Below are positions 18,705 through 30,257 of a stretch of 64,000 nt of DNA, piece after piece (position 1 is the first letter of the stretch; each line of letters begins with the position of its first letter). Source of the DNA: Pseudoips prasinana (lineage: Eukaryota; Arthropoda; Insecta; Lepidoptera; Nolidae); NCBI GenBank assembly GCA_951640165.1, contig OX621254.1, forward strand, positions 25,270,001 to 25,334,000, given 5' to 3'. Below the pieces are notes generated by a model. The model made no database searches. It had not been told where the DNA came from and was given only the letters and a program-made list of their open reading frames with translations. A program made the translations under genes and the position numbers.

Positions 18705-20838
18705 TATAATATAAAAGTAACCTTGGACATTATTCATAATTATTCTTATGTAACGTGGATGTATACAAATATAATAATATTGACAGGTATAATGCAGCTC
18801 GGTGCATTCCAATTTAAAGTAACACATAGTCAATCATATAAAATGATCTACATAGTTTTCAACATACTATTAAAATGACAACACTCATTTCCTTTGACAG
18901 CAAATAAATTCAATTAATTTTTCATCGAAACCACGTACAGAACTACAATCACTGCAAGTATCCGAAATAGTTTGGCAATTTGGATAGTGTCCAAATGCAT
19001 TTTGATTTAATGCAATTCTCCGTGTGTCCGCAGTAATACTGGATTTTATTTTATCTGTAATTTATGTGGACTAATAAATGTATTTCCAGAGGATACATGG
19101 GTTATATGCGTGGCTAAAAATAAATTCGCTACTAAGTAGTTTCTTTTAATATAATATCACGGCAATTTGCCCTTACGGCCGTCGGTTATACAAGTTATAA
19201 ACCCCGCCTACTGATTCTTCAGTATGGCAGTTCTTCGGCCATATTTTACCTTTATTTCAAAATAACTTCACTCTAGCATCTCTAAGCAACTACTACAGTT
19301 GTAGGAGTTTCCTCTGTTCCTGTAATTTCTGTAAGTGTCTGTCAGTCTAGATCAATGTTTTATAAAATGCATCATGTAACTTTATTATTTATATTTTGAT
19401 TAAGAAGGGTTTATGTAAATAAAACTTTTAAATTGTGCTTTAAGCTGTACCTTATTTGTTCATAAGGCATATCTCTGAGAAACCACAAGTTCATAAAAGC
19501 CGCTTAAATCCACCTCATTTTCAAAGAGAAAGAAATATACTACTCTAAAATTCATACGTTTCCACCTTCCTACATTTATGTTTCTCCAATTCAGGTATGC
19601 ATGAAAATATAAGTCCAATTTGCAGGTGAAACCACGAGCTTGTTTTAAGCTAAAAATAATAAAAAAGTGCACGGTATGCTACTGCAATATTAAATTTCGT
19701 AGTTTCAAATGTTAAGCCGTAAGACTAGAGGGTGGTATGAGTTGGTTTTTAGTATTTTGAAGTAAAACAGTGCTTTATTTACCTATCTTATACGTGAGTT
19801 CTATAAACAGTGAATCTTAATCATTAACTTATTTCTTCACTAACTAATCACTAACTTAGATTAACTATCTATAAATATGAATCTCGGAGTGCCGAACGGG
19901 GATAACAGTAATGAGGAGGATGACAGATGTGATGACAATCTGCTGATGATAAATCTGATAAATACATCTGCAAAATGCAGTTCAGCTTGGGTGAAACATT
20001 CCTCAGTAGGTTTCCATATAAATAGTCTAGCTAGCAGTGCTCCATGAAATAATTATTTATTAAATTCCAACAAATACGGCTCTAACCACACAGTGTCGCT
20101 GAGTAGATTGAATTTTTTACGTCCCTTTCTAAACGCTGAGTTATTTATTTATATAAAATCAATAGAAATCTGAACCCAGTACCTTTTTATCTTCGGTTAA
20201 ATAAACTATTGCTAGGGCAAATCGAACGAACGTGTCTACACATTTGTATACGAATACGGTATATAAAAACATTAAAATGTTGAAGAACATATTTTATGAC
20301 CCTCAGACTTACAAGTGAAAAAAAATTTTGATGGGATGTGTTATTAGGATTCATCTTGACATATATTACATTCCATTGGATGTAATATAAGTCTAAAATG
20401 TTAATAAACAAGTTCAAGAAGATGGTGTACATAGTTCTTATTTTATGTTATATCTATAAATATGTAATTATTAAGAAAAGAAAGTAATATATACAGAATA
20501 TATACAAAAGCCTAAGTCTAGAGTAATCTAAAAAGTCATCCTTGGGGCGTCAAATAATATTTAGCATTTTTTACAAAAGTCTCTATTAACTTTAAAATCA
20601 ACGAGAATCTACCGTTTTACTATTTCTATAACGATGAAATATAGCCAGTCTCAGGTTTGTTCCAGACTTTGCTAGCTTTGTAACTGTAAAACTTTTATTG
20701 TCACTGCGAAATAAATGTTGACAATTTGTTGCAATGTTCGAGAAGCCATTCTCCTTTTACTAGGCTTATTTATTTTTATTTATTTATTTATATATATCTA
20801 TATATAATAATATAATATTTCTATTTAAGTATGTATTT
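18705..20838. other. 2.1-kb stretch with nothing recognised
   Basis: AT-rich with only short scattered ORFs (18633-18833, 19460-19672 and 20187-20432, all minus), low-complexity and without motifs. This is the longest stretch free of recognised repeats. It may be old intergenic or intronic DNA. Confidence 0.4.
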
Positions 20839-20960
20839 ACAAAAAAAAAGTAGTATAAGAAATATATCAGTTATAGTAAATCTGATCGCAAACTAAGCAG
20901 AGCTTGTACTATAGAAACCAGATAACTGATATAACACATAGACTACTTTTCTTCATCAAT
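20839..20960. mobile_element. SINE-C fragment with inverted self-duplication
   Basis: The minus-strand SINE-C piece (CTAAGCAGAGCTTGTACTAT, AACCAGATAACTGATATA) is preceded by an inverted copy of its own AACTGATATA...ACTACTTTT segment. Confidence 0.65.
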
Positions 20961-21097
20961 CGATCAGATGGCGGTGTGTTACTTGTCCCAAGTTATTAAG
21001 TGAAATATTAAGTAAATATTTAGATGCTTACACATATCTTCGTTTTCACACAAATACTCTTTGGTATGTCAATGGAACCCGTGACTTAACACATTCA

Positions 21098-21690
21098 TAA
21101 AATAAATAAATAAAAATAAAAAAGGTATTTATCCACGTAGATGTTAAAAACCGCTTGTAAATAGTTAGGCCATGTTTGTAGTAATATAGTTAAGTATATA
21201 TAATTATTTCTATTTATAATAATATCCTGGGACATTATTTACACACGGCCATCTGATCCCAAACTAAGCAGAGCTTGTACTGCGGTACCAGATAACTGAT
21301 ATACTCCATATACTACTTTTCTTTTTTAAATACATACTTATATAGATAAAACACCCAGACTCAGGACAAACAGACATTTTCATGCACACAAATATCTGTC
21401 CCGGGTGGGAATCGAAGCCACGGCCTCCGGCTTGAAAAGCAAGCACATGCCAACCACGCCACCATCATTAACATATTTACAGATATATATTTATATACAT
21501 ATACATATTTTTACATATAGATATTTAGGTACACGGATTGTTAAAATATTTATAAAAAATATTTTGTAATAGTAATTATATTTAGCTAGCTTGTATTAAG
21601 TTATTGTCAAAGAGATAATCTTTAGGTTTAATTATCAAAACTTATAGTTAGACAGATTTTTAGTTAGATACATACAAAGGGTTCCCAACA
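21098..21690 (-). mobile_element. rep-D split by SINE-C
   Basis: rep-D at 21098-21221 continues at 21475-21690 (TTTAGCTAGCTTGTATTAAG). The break holds the SINE-C. Confidence 0.7.
21222..21474 (-). mobile_element. SINE-C, near full length, nested in rep-D
   Basis: AATATCCTGGGACATTATTT end, AAACTAAGCAGAGCTTGTAC, CACCCAGACTCAGGACAAAC body, GGTGGGAATCGAAGCCACGG B-box region and AACCACGCCACC head on the minus strand. Confidence 0.85.
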
Positions 21691-22051
21691 TAAAGCTATA
21701 ACGAAACAGTTGCCAACCTCATCGCGAGTTTGCCATTCATATTGCTATCAGAATATACGAATTAGCAATACTGTTGCATCGGCATTTTTGTTCCGTATAA
21801 AATGGAAAGCTGGAAAATGCTTTTACGTACAATATTTTTGAATACGTTTATGAAAGGGATTTGCATAAAAAGGCTTACTTGCTCTTTGGTGCCGGGTATA
21901 TCATAATCTAGCTGATTTTATACAAATCTAAAAACTTTCTTTTGATATTTGTAATTTGTTTATTTGAAAATTTTATGCACTCTAATATACAATCAACCTC
22001 AACCCATACATTACGGATAGAAAGAGCACTGCCATAGATAGTATGATGTCT

Positions 22052-22204
22052 ATTAAAAAAGTACTGTAATAACAAGAAGGTTCAGTCTCTTTAATATACG
22101 ACGAATATATATATATTCGTATGAACAAGTCGTATGCCAAGTCAATGTGAAAACAGATCGTCGTATATTACAGAGACTGAACCTTCTTGTTATTACAGTA
22201 CTTT

Positions 22205-22210
<6 letters not shown>
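22052..22210. mobile_element. Fold-back element with 53-bp inverted repeats
   Basis: Arms 22052-22104 and 22158-22210 (GTACTGTAATAACAAGAAGG inside) differ at one position. The spacer is 53 bp. It looks like a MITE, but I could not settle a target duplication. Confidence 0.8.
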
Positions 22211-22370
<160 letters not shown>

Positions 22371-23553
22371 AAATTACAGTCTAGTTTTTACTTTAAATCA
22401 GCTTGTATAAAAGAAAATGTTTTAAAAATGGCATGGTAAATATGGAGATTTTCTCCATATACATAGTGAGTGATTGAGACAGAGGACAGTATCTCGAAAT
22501 CTTCATAAGTAGGTATTGACACATTGGCGTTTAGCCTTTTAACATTATATTATCTGTTACATCCGAAAAAAATATTATAAAACAAGTGACATACATTACA
22601 ATTGCGAACTATATAATACCTACCTATGTGTTGTAAATTGTAATGTTAAGTACCTTAGGTAAGAATAGCTATTATGTTAGTGAGCTACACAACGTACTAC
22701 AAAAGTAGCACGCACAAGCATTTGAATGCTACATTGTTACTGATTAATATAGGCTATTTTAAATGCAAGAAAAAAAATAAGGATCCCTACTAAAACTACA
22801 ATAATGTTACCCAGTGTAAAAAAATGCCTATAAAATATCTTTCATCGCATGCGCTGCGAAAACTATTGATGATAGAACAAAAGAATGTTCCACAATAATA
22901 AAGAACATATAAATATCTACAAAAAATGTCGCAATAGCATGTGTCTTACTATTGTAGTTATGTCACTAAAACGGCTTTTTACATTTTAAAATTTAATGGT
23001 AATTCCGACCAAAATCAGACCAAGTTATTTATAACTTTGCCTTAATCCTTACCTAAATCAATGCTTTTTTCAAGCAAGGTTGTTCAAATACCTATAAATT
23101 ACTTTTTACCTTATTAAAATCGGACATTCCCTTTGAAAGATACCTACGAGTTTAATAACATTTAAATAAAACTAATTCGCCGCTACGTCGCCGCCGTGCG
23201 TCGTCGAACGCGCTGGAGCGCGGGGGCCGGAGTGCAGGAGAGGTGGAAATCCTGGTATAAAAAATGATGCGGTATTGGAAAGATTGTACAGCGTTCATCC
23301 TGAGTGTTTTTATCTCAGGGTACTACTTCACCATGTACGAGGCCCAACAACATATCTGACGGTCACCGTAGCCTAGTTGGTAGTGCTCCTGCCTACGAAG
23401 CTGGTGGTCCTGGGTTCGAATCCCGGTAAGTGCAAATATTTGTGTGATGAGCATGAATATTTGTTTCTGAGTCATGGATGTTTTCTATGTATTTAAGTAT
23501 TTATCTATCTATATAAGTATGTATATCGTCGCCTGGTACCCATAGTACAAGCT
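22371..23553 (+). repeat. 1.2-kb unit, copy 1 (+)
   Basis: Positions x in this copy correspond to x+2566 in copy 3 and to 47144-x in copy 2 at both ends checked, so there is no net insertion or deletion. I saw no base difference where I compared by eye. It contains unique-looking AT-rich DNA, a GC-rich patch (23180-23245), a micro-ORF and a SINE-B (23358-23553) truncated at the junction with copy 2. Confidence 0.9.
23264..23359 (+). CDS. 31-codon micro-ORF with hydrophobic core, copy 1
   Basis: Starts MMRYWKDC, followed by a stretch of about 18 mostly hydrophobic residues (TAFILSVFISGYYFTMYE), and ends where the SINE-B begins, whose first bases supply the stop. A GC-rich 65-bp segment lies just upstream, unlike the AT-rich surroundings. 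It could be the first exon of a type II membrane protein cut off by the SINE, or chance. Copies lie at 23785-23880 (-) and 25830-25925 (+). I do not recognise a family. Confidence 0.2.
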   Translation: MMRYWKDCTAFILSVFISGYYFTMYEAQQHI

Positions 23554-24781
23554 AATGTCACACAGATCATCCTAGCCCCAATCTAAGCAAAGCTTGTACT
23601 ATGGGTACCAGGCGACGATATACATACTTATATAGATAGATAAATACTTAAATACATAGAAAACATCCATGACTCAGAAACAAATATTCATGCTCATCAC
23701 ACAAATATTTGCACTTACCGGGATTCGAACCCAGGACCACCAGCTTCGTAGGCAGGAGCACTACCAACTAGGCTACGGTGACCGTCAGATATGTTGTTGG
23801 GCCTCGTACATGGTGAAGTAGTACCCTGAGATAAAAACACTCAGGATGAACGCTGTACAATCTTTCCAATACCGCATCATTTTTTATACCAGGATTTCCA
23901 CCTCTCCTGCACTCCGGCCCCCGCGCTCCAGCGCGTTCGACGACGCACGGCGGCGACGTAGCGGCGAATTAGTTTTATTTAAATGTTATTAAACTCGTAG
24001 GTATCTTTCAAAGGGAATGTCCGATTTTAATAAGGTAAAAAGTAATTTATAGGTATTTGAACAACCTTGCTTGAAAAAAGCATTGATTTAGGTAAGGATT
24101 AAGGCAAAGTTATAAATAACTTGGTCTGATTTTGGTCGGAATTACCATTAAATTTTAAAATGTAAAAAGCCGTTTTAGTGACATAACTACAATAGTAAGA
24201 CACATGCTATTGCGACATTTTTTGTAGATATTTATATGTTCTTTATTATTGTGGAACATTCTTTTGTTCTATCATCAATAGTTTTCGCAGCGCATGCGAT
24301 GAAAGATATTTTATAGGCATTTTTTTACACTGGGTAACATTATTGTAGTTTTAGTAGGGATCCTTATTTTTTTTCTTGCATTTAAAATAGCCTATATTAA
24401 TCAGTAACAATGTAGCATTCAAATGCTTGTGCGTGCTACTTTTGTAGTACGTTGTGTAGCTCACTAACATAATAGCTATTCTTACCTAAGGTACTTAACA
24501 TTACAATTTACAACACATAGGTAGGTATTATATAGTTCGCAATTGTAATGTATGTCACTTGTTTTATAATATTTTTTTCGGATGTAACAGATAATATAAT
24601 GTTAAAAGGCTAAACGCCAATGTGTCAATACCTACTTATGAAGATTTCGAGATACTGTCCTCTGTCTCAATCACTCACTATGTATATGGAGAAAATCTCC
24701 ATATTTACCATGCCATTTTTAAAACATTTTCTTTTATACAAGCTGATTTAAAGTAAAAACTAGACTGTAATTTAAGAATAA

Positions 24782-24790
<9 letters not shown>
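23554..24790 (-). repeat. 1.2-kb unit, copy 2 (inverted)
   Basis: The mirror image of copy 1 about 23572, starting with 37 bp (ATGTCACACAGATCATCCTA...) that copy 1 lacks but copy 3 has. It ends in (AT)n. Confidence 0.9.
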
Positions 24791-24866
<76 letters not shown>

Positions 24867-24885
24867 TATATATATTTTTTATTCT

Positions 24886-24916
<31 letters not shown>

Positions 24917-24935
24917 TATATATATTTTTTATTCT
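24784..24935. repeat. (AT)n microsatellite at the second fold-back centre
   Basis: AT runs with the motif TATATTTTTTATTCTT present twice (about 24875 and 24922). The axis of the copy 2/copy 3 palindrome, at 24855, lies in it. Confidence 0.9.
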
Positions 24936-26156
24936 TAAATTACAGTCTAGTTTTTACTTTAAATCAGCTTGTATAAAAGAAAATGTTTTAAAAATGGCAT
25001 GGTAAATATGGAGATTTTCTCCATATACATAGTGAGTGATTGAGACAGAGGACAGTATCTCGAAATCTTCATAAGTAGGTATTGACACATTGGCGTTTAG
25101 CCTTTTAACATTATATTATCTGTTACATCCGAAAAAAATATTATAAAACAAGTGACATACATTACAATTGCGAACTATATAATACCTACCTATGTGTTGT
25201 AAATTGTAATGTTAAGTACCTTAGGTAAGAATAGCTATTATGTTAGTGAGCTACACAACGTACTACAAAAGTAGCACGCACAAGCATTTGAATGCTACAT
25301 TGTTACTGATTAATATAGGCTATTTTAAATGCAAGAAAAAAAATAAGGATCCCTACTAAAACTACAATAATGTTACCCAGTGTAAAAAAATGCCTATAAA
25401 ATATCTTTCATCGCATGCGCTGCGAAAACTATTGATGATAGAACAAAAGAATGTTCCACAATAATAAAGAACATATAAATATCTACAAAAAATGTCGCAA
25501 TAGCATGTGTCTTACTATTGTAGTTATGTCACTAAAACGGCTTTTTACATTTTAAAATTTAATGGTAATTCCGACCAAAATCAGACCAAGTTATTTATAA
25601 CTTTGCCTTAATCCTTACCTAAATCAATGCTTTTTTCAAGCAAGGTTGTTCAAATACCTATAAATTACTTTTTACCTTATTAAAATCGGACATTCCCTTT
25701 GAAAGATACCTACGAGTTTAATAACATTTAAATAAAACTAATTCGCCGCTACGTCGCCGCCGTGCGTCGTCGAACGCGCTGGAGCGCGGGGGCCGGAGTG
25801 CAGGAGAGGTGGAAATCCTGGTATAAAAAATGATGCGGTATTGGAAAGATTGTACAGCGTTCATCCTGAGTGTTTTTATCTCAGGGTACTACTTCACCAT
25901 GTACGAGGCCCAACAACATATCTGACGGTCACCGTAGCCTAGTTGGTAGTGCTCCTGCCTACGAAGCTGGTGGTCCTGGGTTCGAATCCCGGTAAGTGCA
26001 AATATTTGTGTGATGAGCATGAATATTTGTTTCTGAGTCATGGATGTTTTCTATGTATTTAAGTATTTATCTATCTATATAAGTATGTATATCGTCGCCT
26101 GGTACCCATAGTACAAGCTTTGCTTAGATTGGGGCTAGGATGATCTGTGTGACATT
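24936..26156 (+). repeat. 1.2-kb unit, copy 3 (+)
   Basis: The same sequence and orientation as copy 1, with a complete SINE-B end (to GTGTGACATTGTCC), followed by CAAAACAAAAACAAAAAAC. It includes SINE-B 25924-26160. Confidence 0.9.
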
Positions 26157-26169
26157 GTCCAAAACAAAA

Positions 26170-26315
26170 ACAAAAAACATCGTTCCAGAACTTAAAAAAA
26201 GTTGACGGAGTTACTTAAGAAACTTACCAAGCCGTTTGCCGAGATAGAGGTTTACGTTATGCCAAAATGTTTAAAATATAAATGTCCACCCGTGCGAAGC
26301 CGGGACGGGCCGCTA
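26170..26315 (+). mobile_element. Possible Helitron-like 3' end
   Basis: Ends CACCCGTGCGAAGCCGGGAC then GGGCCGCTA, similar to the CTAG-type ends with GAAGC hairpins in Hel-4, but the last base is not G and the start was not found. Confidence 0.3.
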
Positions 26316-26352
26316 TAATATTTGGGTTATATTACATATAACCCAAATATTA
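26316..26352. repeat. Perfect 17-bp hairpin
   Basis: TAATATTTGGGTTATAT, three bases, then the reverse complement. Confidence 0.9.
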
Positions 26353-26403
26353 CAGACCAGAACAGCAGTATGTTTTCTGTTTAACAGTTTAATAACTTTT
26401 AGC

Positions 26404-26832
26404 TTAAGTTACGTGTCTATAGTGAACGACAGTTTGTCGCGAAATTGGATCTCGTATTTTTTTAATCTTTTTATAAGTATTTCTATGTACATATGTCGGG
26501 GAGGCCAGTAAATAAATAACAATCCATAAATATGTACCTACTGAAAACGGCTGAGCGTTTACTGACTGCAGTATAAAGAGTGGTACTGCTCTGCATACTG
26601 CCGTCAGTAAACGCCTAGAAAAATTCATACCACGTCCTATTTTGTATTTCAAAACATCGCCCAAAATATTCCATTTCGTATTTCTTACAAAATTGCCGCG
26701 AAGTTCACTCAACAGTATAATTTCAATTTGGCTCCATTGCTGTCTAGTTTTCTGATTTTTAGTCAAAGCTAAAGAACCAGTATTGAATGAATACACTATC
26801 GGACAACGACCGAGCACGAGACGTTTTGTCAC
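26404..26832 (-). CDS. 142-codon ORF, unrecognised
   Basis: The ORF contains NQKTRQQWSQIEIILLSELR and FVRNTKWNILGDVLKYKIG. The spacing of the two tryptophans is weakly reminiscent of a Myb/SANT-like DNA-binding domain, which occurs in insect transposons and transcription factors. A 20-bp inverted repeat (GCGTTTACTGACTGCAGTAT and its near complement, 26548-26613) lies within it. The last 50 residues look random. It may be a fragment of a transposon-related gene, or chance. Confidence 0.25.
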   Translation of the reverse strand: MTKRLVLGRCPIVYSFNTGSLALTKNQKTRQQWSQIEIILLSELRGNFVRNTKWNILGDVLKYKIGRGMNFSRRLLTAVCRAVPLFILQSVNAQPFSVGTYLWIVIYLLASPTYVHRNTYKKIKKIRDPISRQTVVHYRHVT

Positions 26833-27013
26833 TATACTTTTATTATCTATTCTGTATTAGAACAAGCTCAAAGAAAATATATTCAAAGTGCCCCAAAAAC
26901 CAATGGTACAGAATGTTGAAAGGCACTTTGAGTACAGATTGAATTCACGTATCCATTAAAAACAAATGTAAAGTAGTAAAAAGTTTTATCATATTTTATA
27001 AGCACCATACTTT

Positions 27014-27266
27014 ATAATAATAATATCTTGGGACAATGTCACACAGATCATCCTAGCCCCAAACTAAGCAAAGCTTGTACTATGGGTACCAGGCGACGAT
27101 ATACATACTTATATAGATAGATAAATACTTATATACATAGAAAACATCCATGACTCAGAAACAAATATTCGTGCTCATAACACAAATATTTGCACTTACC
27201 GGGATTCGAACCCAGGACCACCAGCTTCGTAGGCAGGAGCACTACCAACTAGGCTACGGTGACCGT
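27014..27266 (-). mobile_element. SINE-B, full length
   Basis: On the minus strand: head ACGGTCACCGTAGCCTAG, A-box-like TAGCCTAGTTGGTAG, B-box GGGTTCGAATCCCGG, body TGACTCAGAAACAAATATT in reverse, and the ACAATGTCCCAAGATATTAT end. Confidence 0.9.
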
Positions 27267-27267
27267 A

Positions 27268-27382
27268 TTGGCAGTGGATACTCTAGTGTCAGAGTTGTTC
27301 AATCAAGCCACCCAGTAGGCCTCTATCATGGCTTGTCGACTGATCTCGAGCGACTACAACCGGGACCGACAATATTTTTTTG
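27268..27382 (+). repeat. rep-F fragment
   Basis: AGTGTCAGAGTTGTTCAATC, CAGTAGGCCTCTATCATGGC and CAACCGGGACCGACAA. Confidence 0.65.
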
Positions 27383-27500
27383 TGTAGTCATAAAAGTAGT
27401 GAGGTGGTCAAGCGTTTTCAACTAAAAAAAAAATTTCTTTATGTTATTACTAGCTGTGCCCCACAGTTTCACCCGCGTTAAACCTTATAAATTATAGCCT

Positions 27501-27981
27501 TGTTTTTTATAAAGCAGGGGGAATGCTGATGCATGCCACCCGCAAAAAGTGTCTGCGGGTGGGTATGTCGGACTCGCACCGACTAAACCTAACCTGCCGT
27601 GGACTTCTTCTGGCGCCTGATACGGGGAGCCCCGGGAACGCGGGTATGCTGCTCCGGTGCCCCCCTTTTGCGCCGTGTCCCAGATGGTCGGGACACGCAC
27701 CCGGGGAGAGCTGTGGGTTGCCCTCCCCATTTGCCGACTCCTGCCAGTACGGCACAGCGACTGCGCCACAAACAGTTCGCTGTCTTCCCTGGGCTGCTTG
27801 CACGTGGCGGCAGTAGAGGACACTTCTCATACTGCCACCGCAACCCCGAGGGGAGTAGGGCTAACGGCTGCCGCCGCCCCCCTGACGCCTCTTCCGTCTA
27901 CGAGCGGGGTCTTCTCGTTCCCGATCCCGCTCGGCAGCCTCCTTGTGGAGCATGACTGCTTCGCAGAAGGAGACCACGGCG
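27501..27981 (-). mobile_element. R1-clade-like LINE, 5'-truncated, inserted in Hel-2
   Basis: A GC-rich 481-bp insert flanked by a 15-bp target duplication (27486-27500 and 27982-27996, TATAAATTATAGCCT). On the minus strand it starts inside a reading frame and, after about 360 bp of 3' UTR, ends in the A-rich TTTATAAAAAACAA. The several 80-118-codon ORFs in both strands are by-products of its high GC content. Confidence 0.8.
27861..27980 (-). pseudogene. LINE ORF2 C-terminal end, R1-clade-like
   Basis: 39 codons and a stop. The translation AVVSFCEAVMLHKEAAERDR followed by an Arg-rich basic end matches my recollection of the C-terminus of R1/TRAS-type LINE ORF2 proteins ('FCE.VM..KEAAER.RE'). 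The remainder of the ORF is missing through 5' truncation. Confidence 0.6.
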
Positions 27982-28216
27982 TATAAATTATAGCCTATGT
28001 GCTAGTCCAGGGTGTCAGATAAATGCATACCAAATTTTATTATAATCAGTCCAGCCGTTGACGTAGACGTGAAGAAGTAACAAACATACACACTCACAAA
28101 CTTTAGCCTTTATAATATTAGTGTGATTTCAGATATGTGTGTACTCGTATATAACAGAATAATACGGAGGGAGAGAGTAAGTTTTGAGATTGTAAGTTTC
28201 CTTACGTGATGATTTT

Positions 28217-28304
28217 TACCAGTCAACTCCTACCAGTCAACGCCTACCAGTCAACTCCTACCAGTCAACTCCTACCAGTCAACTCCTACCAGTCAACTCC
28301 TACC
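28217..28304 (+). repeat. 14-bp minisatellite, six units
   Basis: TACCAGTCAACTCC is repeated six times in register, with one C/G variant in the second unit (AACGCC), then a partial unit TACC. Confidence 0.97.
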
Positions 28305-28644
28305 GCAAACTGCGTTTAGGATCTTTGTTCCAAAAGGCAAGTACTGCCTCTTGCAGTCTATTTAATTGGCATAAACAGAGGAACCAGAAACATAATTAAT
28401 AGCACAATTTGTCGTAACTATCTGTAATGTCACGCTTGGCATCATTAAATATGACCACTACAATTCAGAAGCTTGCATTATATAGTTTGGAAGTGTATTA
28501 TATAGTTGGAAGTTGTTTCGACGCAGGAAATAACAGTTTTAGACTTAGCTACAATGGAAAGATGCGAATAAAATACAACTGATAATCTTATATATCCAGT
28601 CGGGTTGTCAACGAGCAGTGTGAGAAAGATTGTTTTGAATAAAG
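28305..28644. other. No recognised gene
   Basis: Nothing assigned. Confidence 0.4.
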
Positions 28645-28893
28645 AATAATATTCTGGGACATTATTCACACACGGTCATCTGATTCCATACAAAGCAGAG
28701 CTTGTATATATGGAAACCAGATAACTGATATACTACAAATAATACTTTTTTTTTGTAAATCAAATACATGTATAGATGAATACACCCAAACTCAGAATAA
28801 GCAGACATGTTCATGCACACCTGGGTGGGAATCGAACCCATGACCTGCGGCGTGAAAGGCAAGTATCTACCAACCACGCCAACTGGCCCGTCA
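28645..28893 (-). mobile_element. SINE-C, near full length
   Basis: From AATAATATTCTGGGACATTA through CACCCAAACTCAGAATAAGC to GGTGGGAATCGAACCCATGA and the head AACTGGCCCGTCA. Confidence 0.85.
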
Positions 28894-29560
28894 TGTTGTT
28901 TTTGTTGTGCAGTCTTGTAGTTTGATGGGCCAACTTGGGCATTAGCTGGCGATTGTAGCAGCAAGTTGGCGAACTCATGCGCTTTCCATCTCAAGACAGT
29001 TATGCTACAGGGAGCGCTGAGGCTACCCGGGTGATGACGACATAGTAATTTGAAGCCTCAGACCCGTAAGGCCCACCGTGGACACGACTCGCCTTTTATT
29101 ACCCTGCTCTCCATAGCCCAACAGATCAAGTCCCAGTCTTGGTGGCGAGTCTACACGGTGACCAACCCTTAGCGCAAAGCTTACTATTGTGCACAATGAT
29201 TATTATAGAAGTTTTTAAGACAGCAGGGACCAATGCACCGCAGTCTCTCAAGCAACCATAACCCAAAACAAATCTTAGTTTATGCAAAAGATTATTTGGA
29301 GCAAAAATAAAACGACTTTGTGGGTGCATAAACTTGATAGGATAGCTTACACCGCTTTATACACAAAGATTGTTCGGTGCATAAATCGGACTCACGATGT
29401 AAAAGCCTGATCGGACAGCTTAAACCGTTGCTTGGTCAGCAACTAATTTCAGCAATTACCAAGAATACATAACTGTGGAGTAACTTCCTATCTTCTCACA
29501 TTTGACTACACTGTAAGGGCCTTATGATAAAATTATATCAATAATATATAATAATTTCTT
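28894..29560. other. Unclassified repeat-like stretch
   Basis: GGAGCGCTGAGGCTACCCGG and CTGCTCTCCATAGCCCAACA look like LINE-derived text but I cannot place them. No ORF with a domain. Confidence 0.3.
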
Positions 29561-29880
29561 TATTTTCCAAAAGCCTGCATTTTACTATTCAAGATAATAA
29601 GACTACAAAACAAGGCTTAATACAATATTTTGTAAAAGGTGAATACCCTGACCCCTAAACTAGGTTTATGTTCCTGTGTCTTAGGAGCCAGTGTTCTTCC
29701 ATAACATAAAAGCCATATAAAGTTGTGCAATAGTTTGAATTAAGTTTTACAAAAAATATAAATTATATAAAGAATAAAAACAGAACGATTACAATTTAAA
29801 TAAAAACAAAATAAAATAAAATATAAATAAAATTATACAAAAACGAAATTACAAAAAGCAGATACATTTTCTAGTTTTAT
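29561..29880. other. AT-rich, nothing recognised
   Basis: Poly-A/AAATA-rich, no gene. Confidence 0.4.
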
Positions 29881-29922
29881 GCGTGTGATGTGTGTGTGTG
29901 TGTGTGTCTGTGTGTGTATATG
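29881..29922. repeat. (GT)n microsatellite
   Basis: A GTGTGTGT run interrupted by ATG and CTG. Confidence 0.9.
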
Positions 29923-30164
29923 TTTTGAACAGACGTAAATATATTTTTTTTAATCAATCGTTGACAATCAATGTATAATTCCCATCAGAAGATCCTCAGT
30001 GCTACGATAAGTTAGCGTTTGGAGATATTCTGTATCAATATATTTGCAATTAAATTTTGATTTTGAATAAATAGATATTTTTTTATTTAGAGAAATATGT
30101 ACAGTGGGTGAGTCGTAGGTACAGACAGTGGCAGAAGTAATATCCATATACTCTATTTACGCAA

Positions 30165-30253
30165 TGTTTAGGGTTTCCTTCGAGATCGAATTAATTGATT
30201 GCACGAAGAGTTGCCAAGCTTAAGTGGCAGTGGGGAGATAGCATAGCTCGTAG
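30165..30253 (+). mobile_element. RTE-type LINE fragment
   Basis: TCGAGATCGAATTAATTGAT, AAGTGGCAGTGGGGAGATAG and ATAGCTCGTAG match the polymerase end region seen at 52438-52550. Confidence 0.65.
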
Positions 30254-30257
30254 TCCT

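Larger units (their letters stand above)
27450..28126 (-). mobile_element. Hel-2 Helitron split by a LINE tail
   Basis: The minus-strand element begins TCACACTAATATTATAAAGG and ends GGGGCACAGCTAG, directly after an A at 27449. It is broken at TATAAATTATAGCCT, which is duplicated on either side of the inserted 481 bp. Confidence 0.88.

Noticed and set aside
27507..27986. Several overlapping ORFs of 80-118 codons on both strands
   Set aside because: They lie in a GC-rich LINE 3' end with few stops. Only the 39-codon ORF2 end (27861-27980, minus) has a family-like sequence.
28217..28304. CRISPR-like array
   Set aside because: Direct 14-bp units have no spacers between them and the DNA is eukaryotic: a minisatellite.
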